The notes: generated from the sequence alone by a model not told the origin. Counted from the first letter of the stretch, positions 1-9,375 are shown. The stretch is DNA of 64,000 nt from Dyella_B sp035486915 (GCF_035486915.1 NZ_DATHMR010000015.1:1-64000); one strand, 5' to 3'. Numbers and translations are program-made.

Positions 1-356
1 CTGCGTCCCGGCAATAAACGTTCGCCGCGCTGCCCCGCGCGATCTTCAACGGTCGTCGTCGATACATGCATGGCAATTTCGACGCCCTCAAGTTGAGGAC
101 GCACCTCAATGCTTTGCAACTCATCGGGCGTTGCGATCAAACCTTCGCTCAACGAAAACCCGAGCGCAAAATCTTCAAGATCGAGCGGCGTCACCATCAT
201 CACAGCGAACGGCACGTCGTTGTAGATCATCGCAACCGGCACTTCTTCGGTGATGGCGTCGTTCGTGTGCTCATGCTCACCGCGGCGATAGCGATCAACG
301 CGACGCGTCACGTAACCCTTGCCGACGGGTGGCGCTTCAGGGTGTTTCGGCGGCAT
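1..356 (-). CDS. fdhD: FdhD, formate dehydrogenase sulfurtransferase (partial, runs off the window)
   Basis: Only the first ~118 residues are visible; the gene continues past base 1. FdhD passes sulfur from a cysteine desulfurase to the molybdenum cofactor of formate dehydrogenase, which is needed for activity. Visible family features are an E-V-P-V-A-M-I-Y-N core, MMVTPLDLEDFALGF and SEGLI, and the fragment ends at ERLLPGR, just before the expected Cys-rich loop. The ATG at 356 overlaps the fdsA stop by 20 nt and has a GGAG about 9 nt upstream, so it is probably translationally coupled to fdsA. The neighbouring Mo-enzyme subunits agree with the assignment. Confidence 0.9.
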   Translation of the reverse strand, partial: MPPKHPEAPPVGKGYVTRRVDRYRRGEHEHTNDAITEEVPVAMIYNDVPFAVMMVTPLDLEDFALGFSLSEGLIATPDELQSIEVRPQLEGVEIAMHVSTTTVEDRAGQRGERLLPGR

Positions 357-3228
357 CCAGCGATTGCTCCAGCAATGATTGCTGTTCTTCGGAGAACGCC
401 TGATACCGCTTCTGCCATTCAGACGGCTGACTCACGCGCGTCACCTGTACGGCAGTCACCTTGTACTCCGGACAGTTTGTGGCCCAATCGGAATTTTCGG
501 TGGTGATGACGTTGGCACCCGATCCCGGGAAGTGGAAGGTCGTGTAGACCACGCCAGGCTGCATGCGCTCGGAGATGCGTGCACGCAGCACGGTTTGACC
601 CGCGCGGCTCTCAATGCCAACCCAGTCTTCATCCTGGATGCCGCGCTCCTCCGCATCGTGCGGATGAATTTCCAGACGGTCTTCGTCGTGCCACATCACG
701 TTGGCGGTGCGGCGCGTCTGAGCGCCCACGTTGTACTGACTCAGTATGCGCCCAGTGGTGAGAATCAGCGGATGCACTGCGTTGACCTTTTCCGACGTTG
801 GCACGTACTCGGTCAACATGAAACGACCTTTGCCGCGGACAAACTCATCCACATGCATGACTGGCGTGCCGTTCGGATGTTCCTCGTTGCATGGCCACTG
901 GATGGAGCCAAGCTGATCGATTTTCTCGAAGCTCACCCCGTGGAAGGTCGGTGTCAGTCGTGCGATTTCATCCATGATCTCCGAGGGATGCTTGTACTGC
1001 ATCGGATAACCCATCGCGTTCGCCAGCAGCTGGGTCACTTCCCAATCGGCGTAACGCCCCTTCGGTTCCATCACTTTACACACGCGCGAAATGCGCCGTT
1101 CGGCGTTGGTGAAGGTGCCATCCTTTTCCAGAAACGAACACCCTGGCAGGAAAACGTGCGCGAATTTCGCAGTTTCATTGAGGAATAAATCCTGTACCAC
1201 CACGCACTCCATAGCCTCCAATGCAGCGGTGACGTGCTGCGTGTTGGGATCGGATTGCGCGATGTCTTCACCTTCGATGTACAGCCCCTTGAAGCTTCCA
1301 TCGACGGCAGCCTCAAACATGTTGGGGATACGCAGCCCGGGTTCGTCGTGCAGAGACACGCCCCAGGCAGCTTCGAACTGGCCGCGCACTACCTTGTCGC
1401 CGACGTGGCGATAGCCTGGGAATTCGTGCGGGAAAGAACCCATGTCGCACGAACCTTGCACGTTATTCTGACCGCGCAGCGGATTCACACCGACGCCTTC
1501 GCGGCCTATATTGCCGGTCGCCATCGCCAGATTGGCGATAGCCATCACCGATGTCGAACCCTGCGAGTGCTCAGTGACGCCCAGACCGTAATAGATTGCA
1601 GCGTTGCCGCCTGTCGCATACAGACGCGCCGCCGCACGCACGGTGGCAGCAGGAACGCCGGTCTGGGCCTCCATCGCTTCCGGACTGTATTTATCCTGCG
1701 CAACGAATGCGCGCCACTTGTTGAAAGCCTCCGGTTCGCAGCGCGCGGCGACAAACGCCTCGTCAACCAGACTCTCGGTGACGATCACATGCGCCAGTGT
1801 GTCGAGCAGAGCAACGTTGGTACCGGGTTTGAGCTTGAGATGGTAATCGGCCTTGATATGAGGCGTGCGCACCAGATCGATACGGCGCGGGTCGACGACG
1901 ATCAGCTTCGCGCCTGCGCGCAGACGCTGCTTCATCTGCGAGCCGAAGACCGGATGGGCATCCGTCGGATTGGCGCCGATCACCAGCACGACGTCGGTTT
2001 GCTCGATGGAATCGAAATCCTGCGTACCGGCCGATTCACCCAGCGTCGCCTTCAAGCCATAACCGGTGGGCGAATGACACACGCGCGCGCACGTATCCAC
2101 GTTGTTGTTGCCGAAGCCGGCACGCACCAGCTTCTGCACCAGATAGGTTTCTTCATTTGTGCATCGCGACGAGGTGATACCGCCGATCGAGAATTTCCCG
2201 TACGTAGCCTGCAGACGCTTGAACTCGCTGGCAACGTAAGCTATTGCCTCTTCCCAACTGACAATCCGCCACGGATCGCTGATCTTCTTGCGGATCATCG
2301 GCGTGTTGATGCGATCCGGATGCGTTGCGTAACCGATGGCAAAACGCCCCTTGACGCACGAATGACCGTGATTCGCATGGCCGTCCTTGTTGGGCACCAT
2401 GCGCACGATTTCCTCGCCTTTCATTTCAGCGCGGAAGCTGCAGCCAACGCCGCAGTAAGCGCAGGTGGTGACGACGCTGTGTTCGGCCTGACCGCGGTCG
2501 ATCAGTGATTTTTCCGACAGCGTGGCGGTAGGACATGCCTGCACGCATGCGCCACAGGACACGCACTCTGAATCGAGGAAGCGATTGTCCTGACTTGCTG
2601 AAACCTTCGACTCGAAACCGCGCCCCTGGATGGTGAGCGCAAAGGTGCCCTGCACTTCGTCGCAGGCGCGCACGCAGCGCGAGCAGACAATGCACTTGGA
2701 CGGGTCGAAGGTGAAATAAGGATTCGATTCGTCTTTGGCAACGAAGTGAGGATTGGCCTCGCCCTGCTTCGTTTTGGCATACACGTGGTTTTCGCCGTCG
2801 TAGCCATAACGCACTTCGCGCAGCCCCACCACGCCTGCCATATCCTGCAATTCGCAATGGCCGTTCGCCGGACACGTCAGGCAATCCAGCGGATGATCGG
2901 AGATGTACAACTCCATCACGCCGCGGCGAATCTCCGCCAGCTTCGGCGTTTGCGTGCTGACTTTCATGCCTTCGGTGACGGGTGTCGTGCACGAGGCGGG
3001 ATAGCCCTTGCGGCCCTCAATCTCAACCAGGCAAAGACGACAGGAGCCAAACGCTTCCAGCATATCGGTCGCGCAGAGCTTGGGAATGCTGATACCCGCC
3101 TGCGATGCAGCGCGCATCACCGAGGTGCCGTCCGGCACGCTGATGCTGCGGCCATCGATCTCCAGCACAACCATCTTGTCGGATTTGACTTGCGGTGTGC
3201 CGCGGTCGATTTCGACGATGGACAGCAT
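337..3228 (-). CDS. fdsA: NAD-dependent formate dehydrogenase, alpha (catalytic) subunit
   Basis: Catalytic Mo-bis-MGD subunit of a cytoplasmic, NAD-reducing formate dehydrogenase (formate + NAD+ to CO2 + NADH), 963 aa. The N-terminal ferredoxin domain shows a [2Fe-2S] set (C52, C63, C66, C80), then a His/Cys cluster (H112, C116, C119, C125), two ferredoxin-type [4Fe-4S] motifs (C179/182/185/189 and C222/225/228/232) and another [4Fe-4S] set (C256, C259, C263, C291). The Mo ligand position is C384-H385, so this is a Cys and not a Sec enzyme. The ATG at 3228 has a GAGGAGG about 9 nt upstream. It follows fdsB by 14 nt. The cofactor pattern is that of the Rhodobacter/Cupriavidus FDS enzymes. Confidence 0.96.
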   Translation of the reverse strand: MLSIVEIDRGTPQVKSDKMVVLEIDGRSISVPDGTSVMRAASQAGISIPKLCATDMLEAFGSCRLCLVEIEGRKGYPASCTTPVTEGMKVSTQTPKLAEIRRGVMELYISDHPLDCLTCPANGHCELQDMAGVVGLREVRYGYDGENHVYAKTKQGEANPHFVAKDESNPYFTFDPSKCIVCSRCVRACDEVQGTFALTIQGRGFESKVSASQDNRFLDSECVSCGACVQACPTATLSEKSLIDRGQAEHSVVTTCAYCGVGCSFRAEMKGEEIVRMVPNKDGHANHGHSCVKGRFAIGYATHPDRINTPMIRKKISDPWRIVSWEEAIAYVASEFKRLQATYGKFSIGGITSSRCTNEETYLVQKLVRAGFGNNNVDTCARVCHSPTGYGLKATLGESAGTQDFDSIEQTDVVLVIGANPTDAHPVFGSQMKQRLRAGAKLIVVDPRRIDLVRTPHIKADYHLKLKPGTNVALLDTLAHVIVTESLVDEAFVAARCEPEAFNKWRAFVAQDKYSPEAMEAQTGVPAATVRAAARLYATGGNAAIYYGLGVTEHSQGSTSVMAIANLAMATGNIGREGVGVNPLRGQNNVQGSCDMGSFPHEFPGYRHVGDKVVRGQFEAAWGVSLHDEPGLRIPNMFEAAVDGSFKGLYIEGEDIAQSDPNTQHVTAALEAMECVVVQDLFLNETAKFAHVFLPGCSFLEKDGTFTNAERRISRVCKVMEPKGRYADWEVTQLLANAMGYPMQYKHPSEIMDEIARLTPTFHGVSFEKIDQLGSIQWPCNEEHPNGTPVMHVDEFVRGKGRFMLTEYVPTSEKVNAVHPLILTTGRILSQYNVGAQTRRTANVMWHDEDRLEIHPHDAEERGIQDEDWVGIESRAGQTVLRARISERMQPGVVYTTFHFPGSGANVITTENSDWATNCPEYKVTAVQVTRVSQPSEWQKRYQAFSEEQQSLLEQSLDAAETP

Positions 3229-3242
3229 AAGGTTTTACCTCC

Positions 3243-4802
3243 TCAGGACGCCGCGCGTTGCGGCGTACCCTCGAAATCTTCGGAAAAGTGATCGAGCGCG
3301 CTCAGCACCGGATACGGCGCCATGCCACCCAGTGCGCAAAGCGAACCAGCGAGCATGGTCTGACAGAGATCGCGCAACAACACTTCATTGCGCTCGCGCT
3401 CGGCGATGCTGCCCGCGACCATACGATCGATCACTTCGACGCCGCGCGTGGAACCGATGCGACAGGGGGTGCATTTACCGCACGATTCAATAGCGCAGAA
3501 CTCCATCGCGAAACGCGCCTGTGCCGCCATGTCGACGGTGTCGTCGAACACGACGACGCCACCATGGCCGACCATGCCGTTGATCGCAGCAAACGCTTCA
3601 TAATCGATAGGTGTATCGAGACGCGACACCGGGATATAAGCGCCCAACGGGCCGCCCACCTGCACCGCGCGCACGGGCCGACCACTTGCCGTGCCGCCAC
3701 CGTAACCCTCAATGAGCTCGCGCAGCGTGACACCGAAAGCGCGCTCGACCAGTCCGGGACGTTTAATATTGCCAGCGAGCTGTATCGGCAACGTGCCACG
3801 CGAACGGCCCGTACCAAAATCGCGATAGAACGCAGCGCCGCGATCCAGAATGATCGGCACCGTTGCCAACGTAATCACGTTATTGATTACGGTAGGCTTG
3901 CCGAACAAACCCTGGATGGCAGGCAGCGGTGGTTTGAATCGCACTTGCCCGCGCTTGCCTTCCAGGCTTTCCAGTAGCGACGTTTCTTCGCCGCAGATAT
4001 ACGCGCCCGCCGCCATGCGCACTTCCAGATGGAAGGCTTTGCCGCTGCCGCCGATGTTGTCGCCGAGATAACCCGCTACTTGCGCCGCGCCGATCGCCGC
4101 TTCGAGCGCGTGCTGCGCATGCGGATATTCGACGCGCAGGTAGATATAACCGCGCGTGGCACCGACAGCGAGTCCGGCGATCGTCATGCCTTCGATCAGC
4201 ACGAACGGATCGCCTTCCATGATCATGCGATCGGCGAACGTGCCCGAGTCGCCTTCGTCCGCGTTACAGACGATGTATTTTTGATCGGCAGACGCATCGA
4301 GGCACGTCTTCCATTTGATGCCGGCAGGAAACGCAGCGCCACCGCGGCCGCGTAAACCGGAATCGGCGACCGCTTGTACGATGGCAGCTGGCTCTATCTT
4401 CAAGGCCGCGTCCAGCCCGCGATATCCGCCATGCGCGCGGTAATCGTCGAGGCTGCGCGGATCGACAATACCGACACGGGCAAACGTCAGACGCTGCTGG
4501 CTCTTCAGCAACGGAATGTCTTCGGTCGGTCCGAGAGAAAGTTTGTGCTTGCCCGCGCGCAGGAAGTCGGCATCGAACAAACCCACCACGTCGCTTTTCT
4601 GCACAGGACCGTAAGCGACTCGCCCTTCGGGCGTTTCCACTTCGACCATCGGTTCGAGCCAATATAAACCGCGCGAACCGTTGCGCACCACACGTACGTC
4701 GGCGTTGCGCTTGGCCGCTTCGGAAGCGATAGCGTTCGCCACGGCTTCCGCACCTAGCGAGAGCGCACTAGCGTCACGCGGTATGTAGACCGTCACGCTC
4801 AT
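3243..4802 (-). CDS. fdsB: NAD-dependent formate dehydrogenase, beta subunit (NuoF-like)
   Basis: Diaphorase subunit, 519 aa, that takes electrons from FdsA and reduces NAD+. The NuoF-like part shows the FMN/NADH loop GLRGRGGAAFPAG, the ICGEETSLLESLEG segment, and a C-terminal [4Fe-4S] motif ESCGKCTPC. About 120 N-terminal residues precede the NuoF core, as in FdsB proteins. I chose the start MSVTVYIPRD at 4802 over an in-frame ATG 21 nt upstream, because it forms an ATGA overlap with the fdsG stop, typical of translational coupling. Confidence 0.95.
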   Translation of the reverse strand: MSVTVYIPRDASALSLGAEAVANAIASEAAKRNADVRVVRNGSRGLYWLEPMVEVETPEGRVAYGPVQKSDVVGLFDADFLRAGKHKLSLGPTEDIPLLKSQQRLTFARVGIVDPRSLDDYRAHGGYRGLDAALKIEPAAIVQAVADSGLRGRGGAAFPAGIKWKTCLDASADQKYIVCNADEGDSGTFADRMIMEGDPFVLIEGMTIAGLAVGATRGYIYLRVEYPHAQHALEAAIGAAQVAGYLGDNIGGSGKAFHLEVRMAAGAYICGEETSLLESLEGKRGQVRFKPPLPAIQGLFGKPTVINNVITLATVPIILDRGAAFYRDFGTGRSRGTLPIQLAGNIKRPGLVERAFGVTLRELIEGYGGGTASGRPVRAVQVGGPLGAYIPVSRLDTPIDYEAFAAINGMVGHGGVVVFDDTVDMAAQARFAMEFCAIESCGKCTPCRIGSTRGVEVIDRMVAGSIAERERNEVLLRDLCQTMLAGSLCALGGMAPYPVLSALDHFSEDFEGTPQRAAS

Positions 4803-5299
4803 GGTGCCTCCGACTGCAGCCATGCGTCGAAGCTTTCGGGTGTGACACGACCTTTCAATTCGTCATCGACCATTATGGCGGGGGAGCACGCGCAATTGCC
4901 CAGGCAGTAGACCGGTTCGAGCGTCCATGCACCATCTTTCGTCGTCTGATGAAAATCCACGCCAAGACGCTGTTTGACGTGCTGCTCAAGCTTCACCGCG
5001 CCCATCGACTGGCACGATTCGGCGCGGCACAGGTAAATCACGCGCTTGCCTGCAGGGTGTGTGCGGAAGAAGTGATAGAAGGACACAACACCGTGCACAT
5101 CTGCGCGCGACAGATTCATTTCGCGTGCAATAAGCGGAATGGCGTCTTCCGGCACATAACCGAGTTCGGATTGAACACCGTGCAGCACGGGCAACAGCGC
5201 ACCCGGCTGATCCTTCAGCCGGGTCGTTACGCCCAGTACCGCGTCGCGAACTTTCTCGTCGATCGGCGGCAACGACGACACGTTCTTGACGGATTTCAT
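4799..5299 (-). CDS. fdsG: NAD-dependent formate dehydrogenase, gamma subunit (NuoE-like)
   Basis: Small electron-transfer subunit, 166 aa, of the thioredoxin-fold NuoE family. It carries one [2Fe-2S] cluster, with the four expected cysteines at C91, C96, C132 and C136 (CRAESC and CLGNC). It works with FdsB as the diaphorase module of the formate dehydrogenase. The ATG at 5299 has an AGGTCGAG just upstream, and the gene lies 10 nt behind the transporter gene and overlaps fdsB by 4 nt, so it sits inside one operon. Confidence 0.95.
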   Translation of the reverse strand: MKSVKNVSSLPPIDEKVRDAVLGVTTRLKDQPGALLPVLHGVQSELGYVPEDAIPLIAREMNLSRADVHGVVSFYHFFRTHPAGKRVIYLCRAESCQSMGAVKLEQHVKQRLGVDFHQTTKDGAWTLEPVYCLGNCACSPAIMVDDELKGRVTPESFDAWLQSEAP

Positions 5300-5309
5300 G
5301 CACTCGACC

Positions 5310-6953
5310 TCAGAACAATGCGGCGGCTTTGCTGAGCGCTATCCATACGCCGATCAGGAAGGGGATTCCGACCAGCGCCCACGCAACAACGCCAACTACG
5401 CCGAAGCTGCCACGTGCGGCGTCTGCTGCATTTGCCGTCACTTGAGGCGCTTCATGCTGCAGCGCGCGTTCGCGTGCAAGCTCCTCAGGTGTCATATGGT
5501 GCGCTTCCTTAACCGGCTTGACCAGCAAGTTGGCGACCAGCCCGATGAACAGCAGACCCGCCAGGATGTACAAGGTTCGGTCATAAACCAGACTTTTCGC
5601 GACACCCGCATCGAGCTGCGCCTGACGCACGGCGGCGATCAGGAACGGCCCGGCAACACCGGCTACGGACCATGCAGTCAGCAAACGCCCGTGAATGGCA
5701 CCGACCATTTGTGTACCGAAAATGTCCGCCAGGTAAGCAGGCACCGTCGCGAATCCACCACCGTACATCGACAAAATGACACACACGGCGATAACAAACA
5801 TCGCGGCGAGTCCCAGGTGTCCGAGCGTTGGCAGGGTGCAGTACAAGGCGATGCCGAGCACGAAGAACACGAAGTACGTAACCTTGCGGCCGAGGTAATC
5901 GGAACTGGATGCCCAGAAGATGCGTCCAAGGCTGTTGAACAGGCTGATCAAACCGACCAGTCCGGCAGCCGATGCGGCAATTGCGGCTTTCTGCGCGACA
6001 GTCAGCGTGACGTCGGGAGAAAGGCCGAGCAGGCGGCCGCCAAATACATCCTGAAACATCGGGCTTGCCATCGAGATCACGCCGATACCGGCGGTCACGT
6101 TCATGCACAGCACGATCCAGATCAGCCAGAACTGCGGCGTTTTCCAGGCCTCATTCAAATGCACATGGTTTTGGGTAATCAACTTGGACGATGCAGTAGG
6201 CGCATTCCAGCCCAGGGGTTTCCAGCCGTTCGGCGGCACGCGGAATCCGAACGCACCCAGTGCCATCACGATGTAATACAGAACGCCCATGGTGATGAGC
6301 GTACTGGACACGCCCGGAACGTCCCCGTGAGCGAAGTGCGCCATCAAGGCGACCGCTATCGGAGCGCCGATCATTGCGCCGCCGCCATAACCCATAATCG
6401 CGAAACCGGTCGCCAGACCGCGGCGATCGGGGAACCATTTGATCAGCGTCGATACCGGCGTGATGTAACCCAAACCCTGCCCCACGCCGCCGATTACGCC
6501 GCAACCCAGGAATGTAAGCCACAGCTGATGCATCGACACACCGATGCCGCCGACCACCAGGCCGCCGCCCCAGCACAGCGCCGCTATAAAGCCTGCTTTA
6601 CGGGGCCCGGCGCGCTCCAGCCAGCCACCCCAGATCGCCGCCGAAATACCCAGCATGGCGATGAAGGTTTCAAAAATATGTGTGACAGCCGGAACCGTCC
6701 AGTTGCACGAGGTGGCAAACAGCTGTGCGAAGAAGCCAAGGTTTTCGCAACTTGGCGCACCCGGCACCAATTTGCTCATCGGCAACCAGAACACCGAAAA
6801 ACCATAGGCCATGCCAATGCACAAATGGATGGCCAAAGCAGCGGGCGGCACAAGCCAACGATTGAAGCGCGGACCTGCGATGGTGCGCTCCCTCGCCAAC
6901 AATCCTGGCGTCGATCCTCCGGACGCGGGTACAACTTCAGGCACAACAGTCAT
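5310..6953 (-). CDS. MFS transporter, oxalate/formate antiporter (OxlT) type
   Basis: Inner-membrane major facilitator protein, 547 aa, with about 12-14 hydrophobic segments. It resembles the OxlT-type oxalate/formate antiporter family, with a proline- and glycine-rich AIHLCIGMAYGFSVFWLP first helix and a duplicated six-helix plan. A last helix at the C-terminus (VVGVVAWALVGIPFLIG) follows a charged linker, an extension seen in longer members. I chose the ATG at 6953 over one 24 nt upstream because GGGAGAGG lies right before it. Being first in the fds operon, it probably brings in formate or exchanges oxalate for formate; the substrate is inferred from context. Confidence 0.82.
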   Translation of the reverse strand: MTVVPEVVPASGGSTPGLLARERTIAGPRFNRWLVPPAALAIHLCIGMAYGFSVFWLPMSKLVPGAPSCENLGFFAQLFATSCNWTVPAVTHIFETFIAMLGISAAIWGGWLERAGPRKAGFIAALCWGGGLVVGGIGVSMHQLWLTFLGCGVIGGVGQGLGYITPVSTLIKWFPDRRGLATGFAIMGYGGGAMIGAPIAVALMAHFAHGDVPGVSSTLITMGVLYYIVMALGAFGFRVPPNGWKPLGWNAPTASSKLITQNHVHLNEAWKTPQFWLIWIVLCMNVTAGIGVISMASPMFQDVFGGRLLGLSPDVTLTVAQKAAIAASAAGLVGLISLFNSLGRIFWASSSDYLGRKVTYFVFFVLGIALYCTLPTLGHLGLAAMFVIAVCVILSMYGGGFATVPAYLADIFGTQMVGAIHGRLLTAWSVAGVAGPFLIAAVRQAQLDAGVAKSLVYDRTLYILAGLLFIGLVANLLVKPVKEAHHMTPEELARERALQHEAPQVTANAADAARGSFGVVGVVAWALVGIPFLIGVWIALSKAAALF

Positions 6954-7148
6954 CGACCTCTCCCCTTGTGTGAGCACGGTACAACTGCAGCATCGCTATG
7001 GCGACACATGTGACTTTAGCCCAAGCGGGGAGCAATCGCTTACGGAAGATTCGCAAAAATGTAGTGCTAAGCAACATGCCTTGCGCAAGTTGCAAATTGT
7101 CATAATTTCAAGGGCGCATGTGCACGGGTGGTTTCAAGCGGCAGGCGC

Positions 7149-7179
7149 AAAAAAACGCCGCACATCGATTCGTGCAGCG
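7149..7179 (-). terminator. Rho-independent terminator downstream of the 7230-8030 gene
   Basis: On the minus strand an imperfect stem (CGCTGCAC / GTGCGGCG, 8-nt loop) is followed by seven T. A second hairpin without a T tract (CCTCTCCC / GGGAGAGG) lies at 7200-7220, closer to the gene. The remaining bases between 6954 and 7148 should hold the promoter of the formate dehydrogenase operon; the 10-bp palindrome CTTGCGCAAG near 7081-7090 is the only motif I can point to there. Confidence 0.7.
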
Positions 7180-7229
7180 CAATATGACATTTCTGTACTC
7201 CTCTCCCGCGATGGGAGAGGATTCTCAAG

Positions 7230-8030
7230 TCAACGTGACGCGAGACGCGCCTGCACTTCGGCGTAAATGCGTGCGCGCTTGGCGCTGAACCAACCAAGCA
7301 TGCCGTTGATCGGCAGCGGCAGCAGACTGGCGATACGCGACGCATCCGCCACGCGCTGAAGATGCGCCCGGTGGAACTCGGCAAAGGCTTCAGCGAGCGC
7401 CGGCGTGTGGAAAGGCACTTCCACATATTCGTCCATTACCGCACCAAGCGTGGCGGCAGCGCGACGCGCGATTTCGATGTTCGCCTGCACCACCGTGGAA
7501 TCGCCATAGGGCACGTTGTACGCCCCTTCAATCGCCTTGACGAGTTGGCGAAATTCCGTGGCATGCAACGGGCGACACGAAATCGGTGCACGCGAACGTG
7601 CGATCAACCACGACTGATCGTTGCGCGACAGCGCGCCGGAGTTGTTCGTGGCGATATCCATGGCGTGGCTATACGTATAGGCGTATTCGCCCATCAGTTC
7701 GATCGCCAGGTCTTCGCGCACCATCGGCAGATCGCGGCGAATGCCGTCACGGCCGTACCAACGAATGTATTCGGGCGTCACTTGCGTAAAGCTGCCACGC
7801 AAAGGACGCACGAAAAGCTGCTCTTCGGCATCGTTGGTCAAGGTCGGATGCACCGCCTTCATGCCCGCCGCGCGCGCAGCGAGCACGCGATCCATCAATA
7901 CTTCGGCAGTGACCAGCTCATGGTGATAGTCGGCAAACAAACTATCGTCATCGACATTCGCGAAATACACAAAACGAATATGCCGAATCACCCGGGCAGC
8001 GCGACGCGCCCGCTTTGCTGGGTCACTCAT
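7230..8030 (-). CDS. Conserved-looking hypothetical protein, 266 aa
   Basis: I do not recognise the family. The protein is soluble, without signal peptide or membrane segment until a mildly hydrophobic stretch near the end (SLLPLPINGMLGWF). It has a basic N-terminus (KRARRAARVIRHIR), an acidic middle and several aromatic pairs (YIRWYGRDG, YAYTYSHAMD). The frame stays open to 8297, but I chose the ATG at 8030 (MSDPAKRARR), which has a GAGAC about 8 nt upstream; the upstream residues look like non-coding translation. It is transcribed alone, with its own terminator. Its function is unknown. Confidence 0.7.
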   Translation of the reverse strand: MSDPAKRARRAARVIRHIRFVYFANVDDDSLFADYHHELVTAEVLMDRVLAARAAGMKAVHPTLTNDAEEQLFVRPLRGSFTQVTPEYIRWYGRDGIRRDLPMVREDLAIELMGEYAYTYSHAMDIATNNSGALSRNDQSWLIARSRAPISCRPLHATEFRQLVKAIEGAYNVPYGDSTVVQANIEIARRAAATLGAVMDEYVEVPFHTPALAEAFAEFHRAHLQRVADASRIASLLPLPINGMLGWFSAKRARIYAEVQARLASR

Positions 8031-8734
8031 ACGACGTCTCCATGCACGCACGCGATTGCTCGAGCCGACAGCGCCCACCGTCCGAGGCACGATGCAGACA
8101 TCGTGTGCTGACGGCAGATTCGTGAGTAAAGCATCTACTTCGCGGCCGGAGACCGCCGCAGGGTCGATAACGTTTTCATCATCGATTGACTGCTTTGAAC
8201 GTTCTGAATCACACACACCGACACCCTCAAACTGCAAGCGTGCGCAGCGATATCCATCGCCGTTGGCAACGCATGAAGAATCGCCTATCAATTCCATGGC
8301 TCAGAGAGCGCCTCGGCAGCGCGATGCAACTAAGATTCGGCCTCCCATGGCCACACGTGCCCTGGCGGCAGCGCAAAAAAACGCCACCGCGTTGCAGGCA
8401 ACGCCGCGAATACTTTCACTGTGATCGGACTGCCGGTGTTGCCGCAGTCCACAAGCTCCATGTCCGCACTAGGGACAGCCCGGATCAGGGCAACGTGCGC
8501 ACGACCGCGCACACGAGATCCGCGAATGACATCTGCAAGCTGTAGCTCAGTCTGACGCGAATGCCGAGGGGGACATCATCCGCGGGACTGCACCGCTTGA
8601 TTCAGCGCGTTGCCAATTCGGCCAACGGGGATCAAGCGCCTTGGGGAACGACCATTATATCGAGGAAATTTTCACAAACGTTAAATTCCTTACTTTCGAC
8701 ACATGTTTTTTTGAACAGAGTGTCGCAGCGGCAT
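8031..8734. other. Intergenic stretch with one minus-strand terminator-like hairpin
   Basis: About 700 bases without a gene I can support. Short frames on both strands have no convincing start site. At 8375-8407 the minus strand shows GCGTTGC / GCAACGC followed by GGTGGCG and seven T, which looks like a Rho-independent terminator. It could end a transcript that starts in this stretch or reads through from the VOC gene. An A/T-rich patch near 8655-8710 may hold a promoter. Confidence 0.4.
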
Positions 8735-9169
8735 CTACGCAGGATTGACCTGGCGGTGCGGCGGCCCTTTTAGTTCGACCATGTTGCCTTGTGGATCAAA
8801 CAGATAGATCGAGGGCCCCTCGCCTTGGGCGCCATAGCGGCTACCGACGTCGCCGACGTGGACACCCTGCGCTTTCAGATACGCGAGGATGCCCTGTTCG
8901 TCGTAGCCATCCACACTCAGGCATAGGTGATCCATGTTGTGCCCGCTTGTACCAGGGCCCGCACCGCCGTGGCGGCCGAGTTTTCCATCGATGCTCACCA
9001 GATCGATCAGCGAATGGCCTGCGCGTAATTGCACGAGACCAATTTCGTCTTGTCTGCGTTCGACGCTGCAGCCTAGAACGTCGCAATAGAAAGTGAGCAT
9101 GGTGGGGACGTCGTAAACGCGCAGTACGACGTGATCGAGCTGTTCGATGCGAAAGGGCGGCTTGTTCAT
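8735..9169 (-). CDS. VOC (vicinal oxygen chelate) family protein, glyoxalase/dioxygenase-like
   Basis: A single VOC domain of 144 aa. Expected metal ligands are visible at H13 (LDHVVLRV), H81 (NMDHLCLSV) and E132 (GNMVELKGP). The family includes glyoxalase I, fosfomycin-resistance enzymes and extradiol dioxygenases; the substrate cannot be told from sequence. No strong ribosome site precedes the ATG. The gene stands alone, with a REP doublet right upstream. Confidence 0.85.
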   Translation of the reverse strand: MNKPPFRIEQLDHVVLRVYDVPTMLTFYCDVLGCSVERRQDEIGLVQLRAGHSLIDLVSIDGKLGRHGGAGPGTSGHNMDHLCLSVDGYDEQGILAYLKAQGVHVGDVGSRYGAQGEGPSIYLFDPQGNMVELKGPPHRQVNPA

Positions 9170-9194
9170 AACGGTTCGCTTACGTCATTCCATT

Positions 9195-9296
9195 CGTCAT
9201 TCCAGCGGAGGCTGGAATCCAGTGACTTCAGCGCTTGAAGAGGCTGACTCGGCTGACTGTTAAAGGCACTGGATTCCAGCCTTCGCTGGAATGACG
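9195..9296. repeat. REP doublet (REPIN-like inverted repeat)
   Basis: Two 30-base arms at 9195-9224 and 9267-9296 are inverted copies with one mismatch. Each arm has its own small palindrome (ATTCCAGC, a 4-base loop, GCTGGAAT in the left arm). This nested design is that of REP sequences paired as a REPIN, mobilised in trans by RAYT transposases. It lies between two genes and overlaps neither. I saw no other copy in this window. Confidence 0.75.
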
Positions 9297-9369
9297 GGGT
9301 CGTAGGTTGGGGGCCCCGAGGCTACTCCTCCCAGTCAGGAAATAGCAGTGCGAACGGGCCTATACAAGG

Positions 9370-9375
9370 TATAAT
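9370..9375 (+). promoter_or_regulatory. Probable -10 element of the glycine riboswitch / gcvP promoter
   Basis: A perfect TATAAT lies about 20 nt upstream of the first aptamer, so transcription would start near 9382. No good -35 is visible 17 nt upstream; the element may depend on an activator. Confidence 0.5.

Noticed and set aside
337..3228. Selenocysteine formate dehydrogenase
   Set aside because: The Mo-ligand codon is a normal Cys codon (C384) and there is no in-frame TGA.
5286..7013. 575-codon plus-strand frame over the transporter gene
   Set aside because: Antisense to a well supported MFS gene; composition is Arg/His/Gln-rich without family motifs.
8056..8424. 122-codon plus-strand frame upstream of the hypothetical gene
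   Set aside because: No ribosome site, random composition, and it overlaps the upstream region of a divergent gene.
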